Source of the DNA: Paenibacillus tundrae
GTDB lineage: Bacteria > Bacillota > Bacilli > Paenibacillales > Paenibacillaceae
Assembly (NCBI RefSeq): GCF_030812775.1
Contig: NZ_JAUSTI010000017.1
Location: forward strand, 47,855 to 111,854
Direction of reading: 5' to 3'
Length of the DNA: 64,000 nucleotides
Shown: piece by piece, positions 1 through 9,066 of the stretch
Numbering within the stretch: position 1 is the stretch's first letter
Layout of the letters: each line of letters opens with the position of its first letter
The notes under the pieces: generated by a model
Seen by the model: only the letters and a program-made list of their open reading frames with translations
Database searches by the model: none
Told to the model about the DNA's origin: nothing
Translations under genes and position numbers: made by a program

Positions 1-957
1 GTGAATAGATAATGGGGGTCTGAGGTCTGCCGGATACTCCTCAAGCCCTTTTACTTCCGTATCAGGACGGTTCCCTGCCAGAATACTCAGTGCATACGGG
101 ATTTCCAGTGCATACTTTACCTCGTTGTTTTCATCCAGAATTCCTCCATAAATTAGCGGTGCATTCTTCATCGTCTTAAAATGCCATTCAGCCGCCGCCA
201 GCTTCTCTGGCTGGTACTTGGCTAAGAACTTACCAGAAGAGTCTCCAATCATAACGGTACTTACCGCAAAGACAAGCGCGCTCACTGTCGTAAGTTTCAG
301 CGCCTTTTTGTAATACACATGATTCCGTCCCCGAAGCAAACTAAATGCGGCAATTCCGGCAAGCACGCCTGCACTCAGCGTATAGGAAGAAGCCAGTACA
401 TGAGATACTTTGGTCGGCGTAGCTGGGTTCAGCATCGCAGCAATCGGATGGATATCCTTCATAATGCCGTTCACAAGTGTGAATCCCTGAGGCTGATTCA
501 TAAATGAGTTAACGGTTGTGATAAATATGGCTGATGCTGATGAACCCAGCGCAACCGGAATTAACAGGAGCATATGTGTGTATTTCTTTTTGAACCGATC
601 CCACGTATACAGATAGATCCCCAGAAAGATCGCCTCGATAAAGAACGCAAATGTCTCCATGAAGAGTGGTAGCGCAATCGCTTGACCTGCAACACGCATG
701 AACATCGGCCAGAGCAAGCTGAGCTGCAACCCGATAGATGTACCGGTGACTACACCAACGGCTACAGTAATGACGAATCCACGCGCCCATCTCCGTGCCA
801 GTAATGTGTAATGAATATCATTGGTACGCAATCCGCGCCATTCGGCGAGAGCGATCATTAACGGAACGCCGACACCGATCGAAGCAAAAATGATGTGAAC
901 AAACAGAGTAAGACCAGTCAAAATACGACTTAATAGAACTGGGTCCATCGAAGACAT
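1..957 (-). CDS. cydA: Cytochrome bd-type quinol oxidase subunit I, N-terminal 319 residues
   Basis: Membrane subunit that oxidises quinol and carries the haems of a bd-type terminal oxidase. The reading frame runs off the left edge, so only the N-terminal part is present. It starts MSSMDPVLLSRILTGLTLF, followed by a His in the first helix (LFVHIIFASIG), the expected low-spin haem ligand of the family. The helix METFAFFIEAIFLGIYLY carries the paired glutamates typical of CydA. At least five hydrophobic helices are visible. The ATG at 957 has a GAGGAG site about 8 bases upstream. A 34-codon membrane-peptide gene lies 72 bases upstream on the same strand and probably shares the transcript. CydA family assignment is firm; whether the enzyme is canonical bd or the cyanide-insensitive YthA type cannot be settled from this part. 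Confidence 0.9.
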   Translation of the reverse strand, partial: MSSMDPVLLSRILTGLTLFVHIIFASIGVGVPLMIALAEWRGLRTNDIHYTLLARRWARGFVITVAVGVVTGTSIGLQLSLLWPMFMRVAGQAIALPLFMETFAFFIEAIFLGIYLYTWDRFKKKYTHMLLLIPVALGSSASAIFITTVNSFMNQPQGFTLVNGIMKDIHPIAAMLNPATPTKVSHVLASSYTLSAGVLAGIAAFSLLRGRNHVYYKKALKLTTVSALVFAVSTVMIGDSSGKFLAKYQPEKLAAAEWHFKTMKNAPLIYGGILDENNEVKYALEIPYALSILAGNRPDTEVKGLEEYPADLRPPLSIH

Positions 958-1029
958 GGGTGACACTCCTCTTCAGCATAGTCAGTATGTATTGCTAAGC
1001 TTCAGTTACAGACATGAGGGAAGCTCTTC

Positions 1030-1134
1030 TCAATAGCTCATGATGCGAATGATACTTTTCACAACGGCGTATAACACCACAACGGCTGCTACCAGACAGA
1101 CGATGATGAGCGTTTTCTCCTGTTTACGAAACAT
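1030..1134 (-). CDS. 34-residue single-helix membrane peptide, candidate bd-oxidase small subunit
   Basis: This short gene encodes a peptide beginning MFRKQEKTLIIVCLVAAV and ending in RIMSY. It has a basic N-terminus, one hydrophobic helix of about 18 residues and a short basic tail. The start ATG at 1134 is preceded by a perfect AAGGAGG at 1146-1152, with 11 bases between, which strongly favours translation. The stop lies 72 bases before cydA on the same strand. It is known that bd oxidases carry single-helix subunits of 30-40 residues (CydX in proteobacteria, CydS in Geobacillus). Size, topology and position fit that role, but I see no sequence motif that proves it. It could instead be an unrelated leader peptide. 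Confidence 0.6.
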   Translation of the reverse strand: MFRKQEKTLIIVCLVAAVVVLYAVVKSIIRIMSY

Positions 1135-1231
1135 ATCCCAGCCATCCTCCTTAATCTCGAATTGCAAAAATTGGCTCTATAGACAGTTTGCAAAAGTTCA
1201 TCTTTTTTTATCCCGAAAAATGTAAAATACC

Positions 1232-1285
1232 AAAAAAGCCTTTACCTTCGCAGTACACCGAGGCGCACAGAAAGATAAAGACTTT
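1232..1285 (-). terminator. Intrinsic terminator after the PAS histidine kinase
   Basis: Read on the minus strand, AAAGTCTTTATC pairs with a downstream TAAAGGCTTT arm (one G-U pair), with further pairing inside the roughly 20-base loop. The second arm runs straight into six T residues. It lies 66 bases beyond the kinase stop and upstream of the small peptide and cydA, separating the two units. Confidence 0.55.
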
Positions 1286-1351
1286 ATTATGAACAACAAA
1301 ATTAAATAATGGCTTTTTATTGTGGTGTCACTGAATTCTTAAGATCACTTA

Positions 1352-4204
1352 TTACAAGAGTTCATTCTGTTTAGGCAACCTGATCTTAAACGTACTTCCC
1401 TTGCCTGGTGCAGAGATGAAGCCAATTGTACCTTCATGATCCTCTACAATTTTACGCGAGATGTAAAGTCCAATGCCGGTTCCACCAATCTGGCGATGAT
1501 CGGAGTTATCTACACGGTAAAACTTCGTAAAGAGTAGATCCTTCACGTTCTCTGCGATACCAATTCCGTAATCACGTACATCAATACATAACCATTCCTC
1601 TTCTTCCCACAGTGTGATATCAATGCGATCGGTGCCTGGAGAATATTTGACTGCATTGCCTATTAGATTGTGCAATACCTGTACCATTCGATTCTGATCC
1701 GCATAAGCAAAGAAATCACCATTAAACGCATGAACCTCAATACGCTGAACTGATTTCATGTTCCATTGCTCGGCGACACCCTCCACCAATTCCAGCAATG
1801 GTACATACGTTTTGTGATACGTTAAGCCTTCATTATCCAGACGCTGGATATCCAGAACATCATCTAGTAAGCTGCTGAGCCTTGCTCCCTCCGCTGAGAT
1901 CGTCTCCATAAACTCTTGACGCTGGGATGCCGGCAGATCATACATCATCATTAACTCCACATACCCCATTATGGTCGCTACCGGTGTACGCAACTCATGG
2001 GATACGACACTAATTAGTTCATTCTTCATTCGATTCAGATGTTCTTCCTGTGTTCGATCCCGGAACACCAGCAGAAATCCATGGTTTTTGCCCGGCACAT
2101 CTACCTGCTTGATATATAGAGAGAACACACTTTTTCTCACATCATTAAACCAGAACTCGGTCTCCACAAACGAACGTTCTCCGTTCAGAAAAGCATGAGT
2201 TTGCTCTGTCAGATTAAAATCATCGGTTAAGACGATCTGGTCAATTGCTTGAGCAAAATCTTCAATCGACTTGCCCAGGAAGTTTCCTAAGCCAAACATC
2301 TCTTCTATCCGTCTGTTCACGATGGTAATCGTACCTGAACGGTCAGACATGACCAGCCCTTCACGGACAGATTCGATAAAATGCTCACTAATGTCCCGCT
2401 GTTCCTGAATTGCATTCTTCTCATGATATAACTCAGCATTTAACTGCTCTAGAGCAAGTGCATGCCGTACCCGTTCTTCTTCGGCTCTCGTTCGTTCAGT
2501 AATATCCTTAATAAAGAGGTTGTATAACGACTCATTGTTGCCTAGACGAATCTCCACAATCTTGTACTCAATCGGAAATAACGCACCGTTCCGACGAATA
2601 CCTGAAATTTCATCCACAATGGTATATCGCTTGCCCTGCTTATACTCATATTGCTCAAGCATTTTTTTGATCTCAACACAGCTTGCGCCTTGGAATAGAG
2701 ACGGGGCATCCGTTTGCAGAATGACCTCTTCCCGTGTTAAACCGAACATTCTCTCCGCTTCAGGGTTGAATTCTATAATAAGTCCATTCGAGTCCACTGC
2801 GATAATGGCATCAATGGAAGAATCAATAATGGCGCGTTTAATCTCTTCACTATTCTTCAGCTCTTTGGTTCTTTCCCTGACTCGATCCTCGAGCGTTAGT
2901 TTGTCTTGGCGAATCTGTTCGAATTGTTCAATAAGCACATCAGCCATCTTACGCAAATTACCAATCAAAATTTGCACTTCTGTAACGTGACTTGTCGGCC
3001 ACTCCATCTTGCCATTATTACGGAATAATAGCCTTGGTAGAGAGCCTGTCACACGAGTAAGCCGTTGCATAGGACTTACCACCTTGCGACTGAGCGGGGC
3101 AGCTACCAACATGGAAGTGACGATAATAATAAACAGGCTTTGAAGCGTGGTCAGGTAGACCGTTTCAATGCGATTATAATAATTTTCAGCGCTTGTTTCG
3201 ATGATGACCCGATAAGGGAGACCTGGTATTGGATCTGCTTCATAGATGAACGAAATCTGTTTCCAGAAACTGAGTATATTCCGCTGATGCGATTCACCAG
3301 AATGGACGAGAAGATCATTGTCTCCCGTCTGGATCAGCCGATACTGCTCCAAATCCAGTATATCCCCCGTCTTCAGATCATCTAACCCCGAAGCTACCAC
3401 CTTTCCGTCGCCTGCACGAAGCAGAATAACATTCACACCCAATAGATGATGGTACCGCTCCATATTTTGAGCCATATTATCCGCCGTTACATATCCACTG
3501 TTCAGATCCTGAATAACTGCCGTAGCGGCATGCTCCATATTCGCACGAATGGCATCATTAATCTGATCCAGTTGCCTACGGCTATCGGCCGATAATAAAG
3601 CTAGAGACACGATTACTACAAATGCCACCACATATTTGAACGCAATGCGAGATAGTGGAATCGTGCCGGTTCTCTTCGCTTTATCCTCACCTGTTGTAAT
3701 CCAAAAATCCACCACGATGCCCGCAATTAATGCATTCACCATGCTAATGACAGCAATATGCATATACGTATACTTCACATCTTCTAGACTCATACCCTGA
3801 ATGAAGTAGCCATACGTTATAATTGGTAACGACATCACTACCCAAAATACAGCGTTGGCTTTAATAATACTGCCATTCTTCCAACGAATCTGCCACGCTA
3901 ACATCCATATGAGTTCAACATAACGCAGCATGGCGATAACCATCGTTTCAGGTTCTAATTCTGTTAACAAAAGTTTGAGGATAAGAATGATCGTCATGGC
4001 TACAAATCCATAGATTGCACCATGTAATCGCAAGGCAACTAACACCGCTGCGCTTACCAATACCAGATTTACTCCAAAAAATAATGTCACTGGAAATAAA
4101 CTGCTTACTGTACCCAGCAAGATTAGGATTGCTGTTCCGATCCAAGGAATACGCAGTTTCAATATGACCCAATCCAACATCTGTCTTGTTTTGATATTAG
4201 CCAT
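1352..4204 (-). CDS. Membrane-bound PAS-domain sensor histidine kinase
   Basis: A 950-residue sensor kinase. The first 200 residues hold about six membrane helices. An extracytoplasmic segment of about 140 residues follows, then another helix with a HAMP-like linker (LSRKVVSPMQRL) and a coiled coil. Two PAS domains come next (RAIIDSSIDAIIAVDSNG and a second starting SEHFIESVREGLV). The HisKA phosphorylation site is SHELRTP (His near residue 736), and the ATPase domain shows N box HNLIGNAVKYSP and G boxes DYGIGIA and GGTGIGLYIS. All catalytic elements look intact. I chose the ATG at 4204 because AAAGGG lies 10 bases before it; a GTG at 4210 is also in frame but too close to that site. The response regulator gene diverges 350 bases away and is the likely partner. 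The signal sensed is unknown. Confidence 0.88.
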   Translation of the reverse strand: MANIKTRQMLDWVILKLRIPWIGTAILILLGTVSSLFPVTLFFGVNLVLVSAAVLVALRLHGAIYGFVAMTIILILKLLLTELEPETMVIAMLRYVELIWMLAWQIRWKNGSIIKANAVFWVVMSLPIITYGYFIQGMSLEDVKYTYMHIAVISMVNALIAGIVVDFWITTGEDKAKRTGTIPLSRIAFKYVVAFVVIVSLALLSADSRRQLDQINDAIRANMEHAATAVIQDLNSGYVTADNMAQNMERYHHLLGVNVILLRAGDGKVVASGLDDLKTGDILDLEQYRLIQTGDNDLLVHSGESHQRNILSFWKQISFIYEADPIPGLPYRVIIETSAENYYNRIETVYLTTLQSLFIIIVTSMLVAAPLSRKVVSPMQRLTRVTGSLPRLLFRNNGKMEWPTSHVTEVQILIGNLRKMADVLIEQFEQIRQDKLTLEDRVRERTKELKNSEEIKRAIIDSSIDAIIAVDSNGLIIEFNPEAERMFGLTREEVILQTDAPSLFQGASCVEIKKMLEQYEYKQGKRYTIVDEISGIRRNGALFPIEYKIVEIRLGNNESLYNLFIKDITERTRAEEERVRHALALEQLNAELYHEKNAIQEQRDISEHFIESVREGLVMSDRSGTITIVNRRIEEMFGLGNFLGKSIEDFAQAIDQIVLTDDFNLTEQTHAFLNGERSFVETEFWFNDVRKSVFSLYIKQVDVPGKNHGFLLVFRDRTQEEHLNRMKNELISVVSHELRTPVATIMGYVELMMMYDLPASQRQEFMETISAEGARLSSLLDDVLDIQRLDNEGLTYHKTYVPLLELVEGVAEQWNMKSVQRIEVHAFNGDFFAYADQNRMVQVLHNLIGNAVKYSPGTDRIDITLWEEEEWLCIDVRDYGIGIAENVKDLLFTKFYRVDNSDHRQIGGTGIGLYISRKIVEDHEGTIGFISAPGKGSTFKIRLPKQNELL

Positions 4205-4556
4205 CTGCACATTTCCCTTTGCTATTTCTCGTATGTATTTTAAATGGCAAGCTTAGTTCCTCCCATAAATAAGGGTAAATAACGACACTTTTCCCCCTAA
4301 ATCGCTCCTGATCTATTATACTGTAGTTAGGTCATGTTATCTCTTTGGCAATTATTGAATGGTCGCCAAGCGTATTACACTCATGATAGAATAGTGAAGT
4401 TTGGCCAAATTCATTGTTTAGTACGTTATGAAATAGATTCATTCACCCTATATTCTGGAATAAAATCATTAAAATTTTTGCAGTATTTTTAACAATATTT
4501 CAGTGCGAACTTCGTAATTTCTTAACAAATTCAATTCACCCAGGAGTGTGACCTCA
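4205..4556. promoter_or_regulatory. Divergent control region between kinase and response regulator
   Basis: This 352-base AT-rich gap holds the ribosome sites of both genes. On the minus strand a TATAAT hexamer at 4315-4320 could be the kinase -10 element, but I see no good -35 at the right distance. No clear promoter or operator repeat stands out on the plus side, and no open frame is convincing. Confidence 0.35.
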
Positions 4557-5252
4557 ATGATCAAAGTACTTCTTATAGAGGATGAGAAAAATCTCGCGGA
4601 CATGATCGCTTTCTTTCTTGAGGAGGAGGGGTACATAACTGAACGGGTTCATCATGCAAAGGATGCTCTACTGCTGTTCCCTCAGTTTCAACCAGACATT
4701 GTGGTGACTGATCTCATGTTGCCTGAAACGGATGGCAATGATCTTGTAGATGCATTTCGCCAGCAATCAACAGTGCCAATTCTTATGATTTCTGCAAGCA
4801 CGATGTTAAATGATCGACTTCGAGCATTGCATAATGGCGCGGATGATTTCCTATGTAAACCCTTCAGTCTGAAAGAGCTCGATGCTCGAATTAAGGCTCT
4901 ATTGCGCAGATCAGCCATTACCTATTCCGACAAACCGCTCCAAGAGGAAAAACCGGCCGATGTGGCCGGACATGTGAGCGTGAATGAATATAGACGAACC
5001 CTTTTTGTAGATGGACAAGAAATCGAGGTTACACATATTGAGTTTGAAATTATGAAAGAATTATACGGTAATCCCGGCAAAGTATTTACACGTAATGAGC
5101 TTATGGATCGCATCAAAGGCTCAGAACGGGCGTATCTGGATCGCACCATTGATGTACATATCTCCAGCTTGCGAAAAAAGATTGAGCCAGACCCCAAAAA
5201 TCCCCGTTTTATCAAAACGGTTTGGGGAACAGGATATAAATATGTCATCTAG
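4557..5252 (+). CDS. OmpR/PhoB-family response regulator
   Basis: A 231-residue transcription regulator activated by phosphorylation. The receiver domain (about residues 1-115) shows the acidic pair in LLIEDE, the phospho-acceptor Asp52 in TDLMLPETDG, a Ser/Thr switch in LMISAS and Lys101 in CKPFSLKELDA. The C-terminal winged helix (about residues 135-231) ends with LDRTIDVHISSLRKKIE and the TVWGTGYKYV signature of DNA-binding OmpR members. Start: AGGAG lies 10 bases before the ATG at 4557; an in-frame GTG at 4548 would be one base from that site and is unlikely. It is transcribed away from the PAS histidine kinase and probably forms a pair with it. Target genes are unknown. Confidence 0.92.
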   Translation: MIKVLLIEDEKNLADMIAFFLEEEGYITERVHHAKDALLLFPQFQPDIVVTDLMLPETDGNDLVDAFRQQSTVPILMISASTMLNDRLRALHNGADDFLCKPFSLKELDARIKALLRRSAITYSDKPLQEEKPADVAGHVSVNEYRRTLFVDGQEIEVTHIEFEIMKELYGNPGKVFTRNELMDRIKGSERAYLDRTIDVHISSLRKKIEPDPKNPRFIKTVWGTGYKYVI

Positions 5253-5306
5253 CTTTACTATAGTTGCTTGAATCATCACTTAAATACATAGCCATTACTT
5301 CCCCAG

Positions 5307-5735
5307 TCATGATCGAATGGACATGGTGGAAGGAATGGTTTTTTTATTGTCCTGCGGAGAAGTTTGAAGCCAGCGCTGAATCTCGGATAACCACTGATCT
5401 AATTGTCCGGGGTGCCACAAGCTAAGCTTAACTTCCCCTGAACCCGAAATTTGCTGCAAATGCCGTTTGCGAATAAGTGATTGGAAATCAGTAATGACAA
5501 GCAATGGAATCTTAGGCATAAAAGCCCGAATTGCATTAGCTGCGGATATTGCACAGGAGGCGTCCTTATAATCCACGATACAATAACGGGACTTTTCCCA
5601 TCCGCCCTGCTCTTTCATTATTCCTTCGTGTTCTCGTTCGCAAGTTTCTTCGACGATCCATTGTCGCAACCTTGGAATCATCTCGTCATATGCAATGCTA
5701 CGGCATCCATCCGAAAGAATAGTAATGGGCTCCAT
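5307..5735 (-). CDS. Uncharacterised protein, possibly a degenerate receiver domain
   Basis: A 142-residue soluble protein I do not recognise as a named family. GGAGGTAA four bases before the ATG supports the start. The layout hints at a response-regulator fold: a first strand ITILSDG, a strand with Asp in RYCIVDYKDAS, a strand PLLVITDF and a final LSLWHPGQLDQWLSEIQRWL. The last resembles the K-P loop and closing helix of receivers, but the conserved Lys is replaced. If that reading is right it would be a pseudo-receiver that is not phosphorylated in the usual way. It is convergent with the OmpR-type regulator, 54 bases away. The fold is inference; expression looks likely from the ribosome site. 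Confidence 0.6.
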   Translation of the reverse strand: MEPITILSDGCRSIAYDEMIPRLRQWIVEETCEREHEGIMKEQGGWEKSRYCIVDYKDASCAISAANAIRAFMPKIPLLVITDFQSLIRKRHLQQISGSGEVKLSLWHPGQLDQWLSEIQRWLQTSPQDNKKTIPSTMSIRS

Positions 5736-5969
5736 AATGTTACCTCCAGTAATTTCATTACTTCTATTGTGAGCTTTTTCATTTAAAAATGTTTGTGCGT
5801 GAACATGAAAGAAGTGTTAACAATCTTCGCACTTCTTTACAATATACATTTGGCACTTTAGCGTTGATTTCGCAGTTTAGACACATTCATGTAAAATAGA
5901 GAAGTACCCGTGTGCTTTAGTTCACGGGAATCTAAGAGAAGATCTGGTAATATAGGAGGTTATGAACCG

Positions 5970-7112
5970 ATGAATATTGTTTCCATTGAACCAACACCCA
6001 GTCCTAATACGATGATGTTGCATCTGGATGAACGTCTGGAAGACGGAATCCGCAAAACATATACGCTGGACAATGAGCGCTCTGCCCCAGCCTTTATTCG
6101 CCAAATGCTTCACATCCCCGGTGTAAAAAGTGTGTTTCACACCACCGACTTCGTAGCTTTGGATCGTAAAGGGAATGCAGACTGGTCCGTTATCCTTGGT
6201 GAAGTTCAGAGCCGTCTAGGTCAACAGGGTCTAGATTTGGATTGGATTGACGGTGAAGATCATTCCGGCGAACACTTTGGTGAAGCACAAGTATTCGTAC
6301 AATTCTTCCGAGGTGTGCCTATGCAGATCCGAGTAAAAGCAGGTACAAAAGAAGAACGTGTCGGACTCTCAGATCGGTTTGTCAAAGCCGTTACTGAAGT
6401 CGCCAGTGCTACGCTGATCAAAGAACGGAAGCTGAAAGACTACGGTGTTCGTTACGGTGAACTTCCAGATATCGCTCGCGAAGTAGAACAGGAGCTTGAA
6501 GCTGCATATCCTGCTGAACGCTTGAATCAAGTGATCCAGCAAGCCATTGCGCACGGTACCAATGCCGAAGAATTTGTGGAACGTCGCCGCCAGCTCGAAG
6601 GTGCTGAGCTTGAAGAAGCTCTAAACAGCACAGACTGGAATGTACGCTACGCAGCGTTCGACGGTATGGAGCCAACACCGGAGCGATTGCCTCTGGTAGC
6701 TCATGCGCTTAAGGATGAGAAAATGCAAATACGGAGATTAGCTGTTGTATATCTCGGTGACATTCGCACACCAGAAGCCATGGAGCTGTTATATGAAGCA
6801 CTACAAGATAGCTCCCCTGCTGTACGTCGTACCGCAGGAGATACCCTGTCTGATATCGGAGATCCGGCTGCAACTGCAGCTATGACAGCCACGTTAACTG
6901 ATAGCAGCAAGCTTGTACGCTGGCGTGCAGCTCGTTTCCTCTATGAAGTTGGGACGGAAGAAGCGGAAGAAGCTCTACGTCTAGCTGCCGAAGATCCCGA
7001 ATTCGAAGTAAGCCTGCAAGCGAAGATGGCCTTGGAACGCATTGAATCAGGTGAACAAGCAGCAGGTACGGTATGGCAGCAAATGGCTGGCCGGAACAAA
7101 AAAACGGAATAG
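5970..7112 (+). CDS. CvfC-like protein: Nfu N-terminal domain plus HEAT-type repeats
   Basis: A 380-residue cytosolic protein. The first 90 residues (MNIVSIEPTPSPNTMMLHLD and on to FVALDRKGNADW) match the Nfu/NifU N-terminal type domain. The last 150 residues are alpha-helical HEAT-like repeats, seen as recurring patterns such as DEKMQIRRLAVVYLGDI and DSSPAVRRTAGDTLSDIGD. The same combination is found in Staphylococcus conserved virulence factor C. No metal-binding cysteines are visible, so iron-sulfur transfer is unlikely from the N-terminal domain itself. AGGAGG ten bases before the ATG at 5970 fixes the start. The molecular role is not known; a scaffold role is only a guess. The gene stands alone, followed by the lysine riboswitch. 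Confidence 0.78.
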   Translation: MNIVSIEPTPSPNTMMLHLDERLEDGIRKTYTLDNERSAPAFIRQMLHIPGVKSVFHTTDFVALDRKGNADWSVILGEVQSRLGQQGLDLDWIDGEDHSGEHFGEAQVFVQFFRGVPMQIRVKAGTKEERVGLSDRFVKAVTEVASATLIKERKLKDYGVRYGELPDIAREVEQELEAAYPAERLNQVIQQAIAHGTNAEEFVERRRQLEGAELEEALNSTDWNVRYAAFDGMEPTPERLPLVAHALKDEKMQIRRLAVVYLGDIRTPEAMELLYEALQDSSPAVRRTAGDTLSDIGDPAATAAMTATLTDSSKLVRWRAARFLYEVGTEEAEEALRLAAEDPEFEVSLQAKMALERIESGEQAAGTVWQQMAGRNKKTE

Positions 7113-7242
7113 CCCAAAAAAGTAGTACCAATATTTGTTATTGCACTAGGGAACATTGAGCGTTATACTGAGTTTCTGTTCGGGAAACCAAACAAAGCTT
7201 GTCATGTTTGGAATCCATAAAAATTTCATAGACATATAGATA

Positions 7243-7430
7243 CACCTCATCCATTGATGATGAGGTAGAGGTCGCGGGTGCGATCAGTATGCTGAAGGAG
7301 GCGCTAAGGAGCCGCTTAAGATCTCAGCAGAAAGGTGCACCCGCCGAAGCTCACTGGACGCTTCCTTATTTTGTCCAGTGTCGCTGGGGCTGTTGCCGAA
7401 AGGTGCAGAACTGTCACGGTTGGAACATAC
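7243..7430 (+). ncRNA. Lysine riboswitch (L-box) aptamer
   Basis: The leader of the lysine permease gene shows conserved L-box elements in order: a GAGGTAGAGGTCGCG block near 7261, AGTATGCT, GCAGAAAGG near 7328, the GCCGAAGC block near 7343, a hairpin with CACTGGAC/GTCCAGTG arms, a CTGGGGCTG block near 7384, and a closing strand near 7420. It is followed by an intrinsic terminator and then by a LysP-like permease, the classic target. Lysine binding is expected to favour the terminator and shut the gene off. The ends are approximate, since I read the structure by eye rather than folding it. A covariance-model search would settle the exact borders. Confidence 0.88.
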
Positions 7431-7507
7431 AACGCTTCAAGCAAGTATGATTTCTACTGTGTTGAGCTATCTTAAACATCGGGGACAATGTGGTGCGGAC
7501 TAAATAA

Positions 7508-7537
7508 AGAGACCGCAGGCGAATGCCTGCGGTCTTT
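7508..7537 (+). terminator. Riboswitch-controlled attenuator terminator
   Basis: A GACCGCAGGC arm pairs perfectly with GCCTGCGGTC across a GAAT loop and leads into a short T-run. It sits about 80 bases after the aptamer and 62 bases before the permease start, the expected expression platform of a transcriptional OFF switch. Confidence 0.85.
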
Positions 7538-7599
7538 GTTATTGTTACGTATCCTTTACCTATATGAACAACTCAGTAATTGAATGAAGGAGTGTTACC

Positions 7600-9066
7600 A
7601 TGCAAGACCGCAACAATACTACATCAACTGGACCATCACTGAAAAAAGGGCTTCGTGCCCGGCACATGACCATGATCGCTCTTGGTGGATCGATCGGTAC
7701 CGGACTGTTTCTTGCAAGTGGTACTGCCATCTCTACCGCTGGTCCAGGCGGCGCACTCATTGCTTATGCAGCCGTAGGAATCATGGTATATTTCCTCATG
7801 ACAAGTCTCGGAGAGCTGGCTACATTCTTGCCTGACTCCGGTTCATTTAATACGTATGCCGCCCGCTACGTTGACCCTGCACTTGGGTTCGCGATGGGCT
7901 GGAATTTCTGGTACAACTGGGCTGTTACCATTGCCGCAGAACTTGCTGCAGCTACAGTGCTTATTAAATACTGGTTCCCAGATAGCAATTCTATGCTGTG
8001 GAGTTTGTTATTTCTCGTATTGATCTTCTCCTTAAATATTCTGTCGGTTAAGGGATACGGAGAATCGGAATACTGGTTCGCCATCATCAAGGTAGCTACC
8101 GTCATTATCTTCCTTACGGTGGGTGTACTTATGATCTTTGGTATTATGGGCGGAGAAGCTGTTGGATTCAGCAACTTTACCATAGGCGACGCACCCTTCC
8201 ATGGTGGATTCTTCACTGTACTTGGTGTATTTATGGCAGCAGGATTCTCCTTCCAAGGGACGGAGCTGATTGGTGTCGCTGCCGGCGAAAGTGAAAACCC
8301 TCGTGAAAATGTACCTCGTGCGATTCGGCAAGTATTCTGGCGCATCCTTATTTTTTACATTTTGGCGATTACGGTGATCAGTCTAATCATTCCATATACA
8401 CATCCGAATCTGCTCAAAGGTGAGCTGAATAATATCGGTGTCAGTCCGTTTACCCTTGTGTTTGAGAAGGCCGGGCTAGCGATTGCTGCTTCTGTCATGA
8501 ACGCCGTAATTTTGACTTCTGTACTGTCTGCAGGTAACTCAGGTATGTATGCTTCTAGCCGTGTACTCTACGCTCTCGCTCGGGATGGAAAAGCGCCACG
8601 CTTCTTGGCACGATTGAACAAAAGAGGTATTCCTATGAACGCGCTGCTCATCACAACTGCAGTGGGAATGCTGGCTTTCCTTGCCTCCCTGTTTGGGGAT
8701 GGGATCGTGTACACGTGGTTGCTTAATGCATCAGGTATGTGTGGTTTCATCACCTGGCTCGGTATTGCGATCAGTCATTATCGTTTCCGTAAGGCTTACG
8801 TTGCTCAAGGCAGAGATCTGAACGATCTACCTTACCGTGCACGCTGGTTCCCATTTGGCCCGATTTTTGCTTTTGTATTGTGCATTATCGTCATAATCGG
8901 CCAGAACTATCAGGCATTTACAGGCGATCAGATTGATTGGAGCGGCGCACTAGTTGCTTACTTAAGTGTACCGTTGTTCCTAATTTTGTGGCTCGGGTAC
9001 AAATGGATTAAGAAAACTAAAGTGGTGCCTTTGCAAGAATGTGATTTCACCTCTTCAACAGATTAA
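7600..9066 (+). CDS. lysP: Lysine-specific amino acid permease
   Basis: A 488-residue, roughly 12-helix APC-superfamily transporter for proton-coupled amino acid uptake. The first helix carries the family glycine motif MIALGGSIGTGLFLASG. The middle contains the GFSFQGTELIGVAAGES segment shared by LysP and related amino acid permeases. GAAGGAG lies 7 bases before the ATG at 7600. The substrate call rests mainly on the lysine riboswitch directly upstream, which would repress the gene when lysine is plentiful. Without it the protein could only be called a basic or aromatic amino acid permease. A strong terminator follows, so it is a single-gene unit. Confidence 0.88.
   Translation: MQDRNNTTSTGPSLKKGLRARHMTMIALGGSIGTGLFLASGTAISTAGPGGALIAYAAVGIMVYFLMTSLGELATFLPDSGSFNTYAARYVDPALGFAMGWNFWYNWAVTIAAELAAATVLIKYWFPDSNSMLWSLLFLVLIFSLNILSVKGYGESEYWFAIIKVATVIIFLTVGVLMIFGIMGGEAVGFSNFTIGDAPFHGGFFTVLGVFMAAGFSFQGTELIGVAAGESENPRENVPRAIRQVFWRILIFYILAITVISLIIPYTHPNLLKGELNNIGVSPFTLVFEKAGLAIAASVMNAVILTSVLSAGNSGMYASSRVLYALARDGKAPRFLARLNKRGIPMNALLITTAVGMLAFLASLFGDGIVYTWLLNASGMCGFITWLGIAISHYRFRKAYVAQGRDLNDLPYRARWFPFGPIFAFVLCIIVIIGQNYQAFTGDQIDWSGALVAYLSVPLFLILWLGYKWIKKTKVVPLQECDFTSSTD

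Noticed and set aside
1040..1225. 61-codon plus-strand frame upstream of cydA
   Set aside because: It overlaps the better supported minus-strand 34-aa gene and has no ribosome site.
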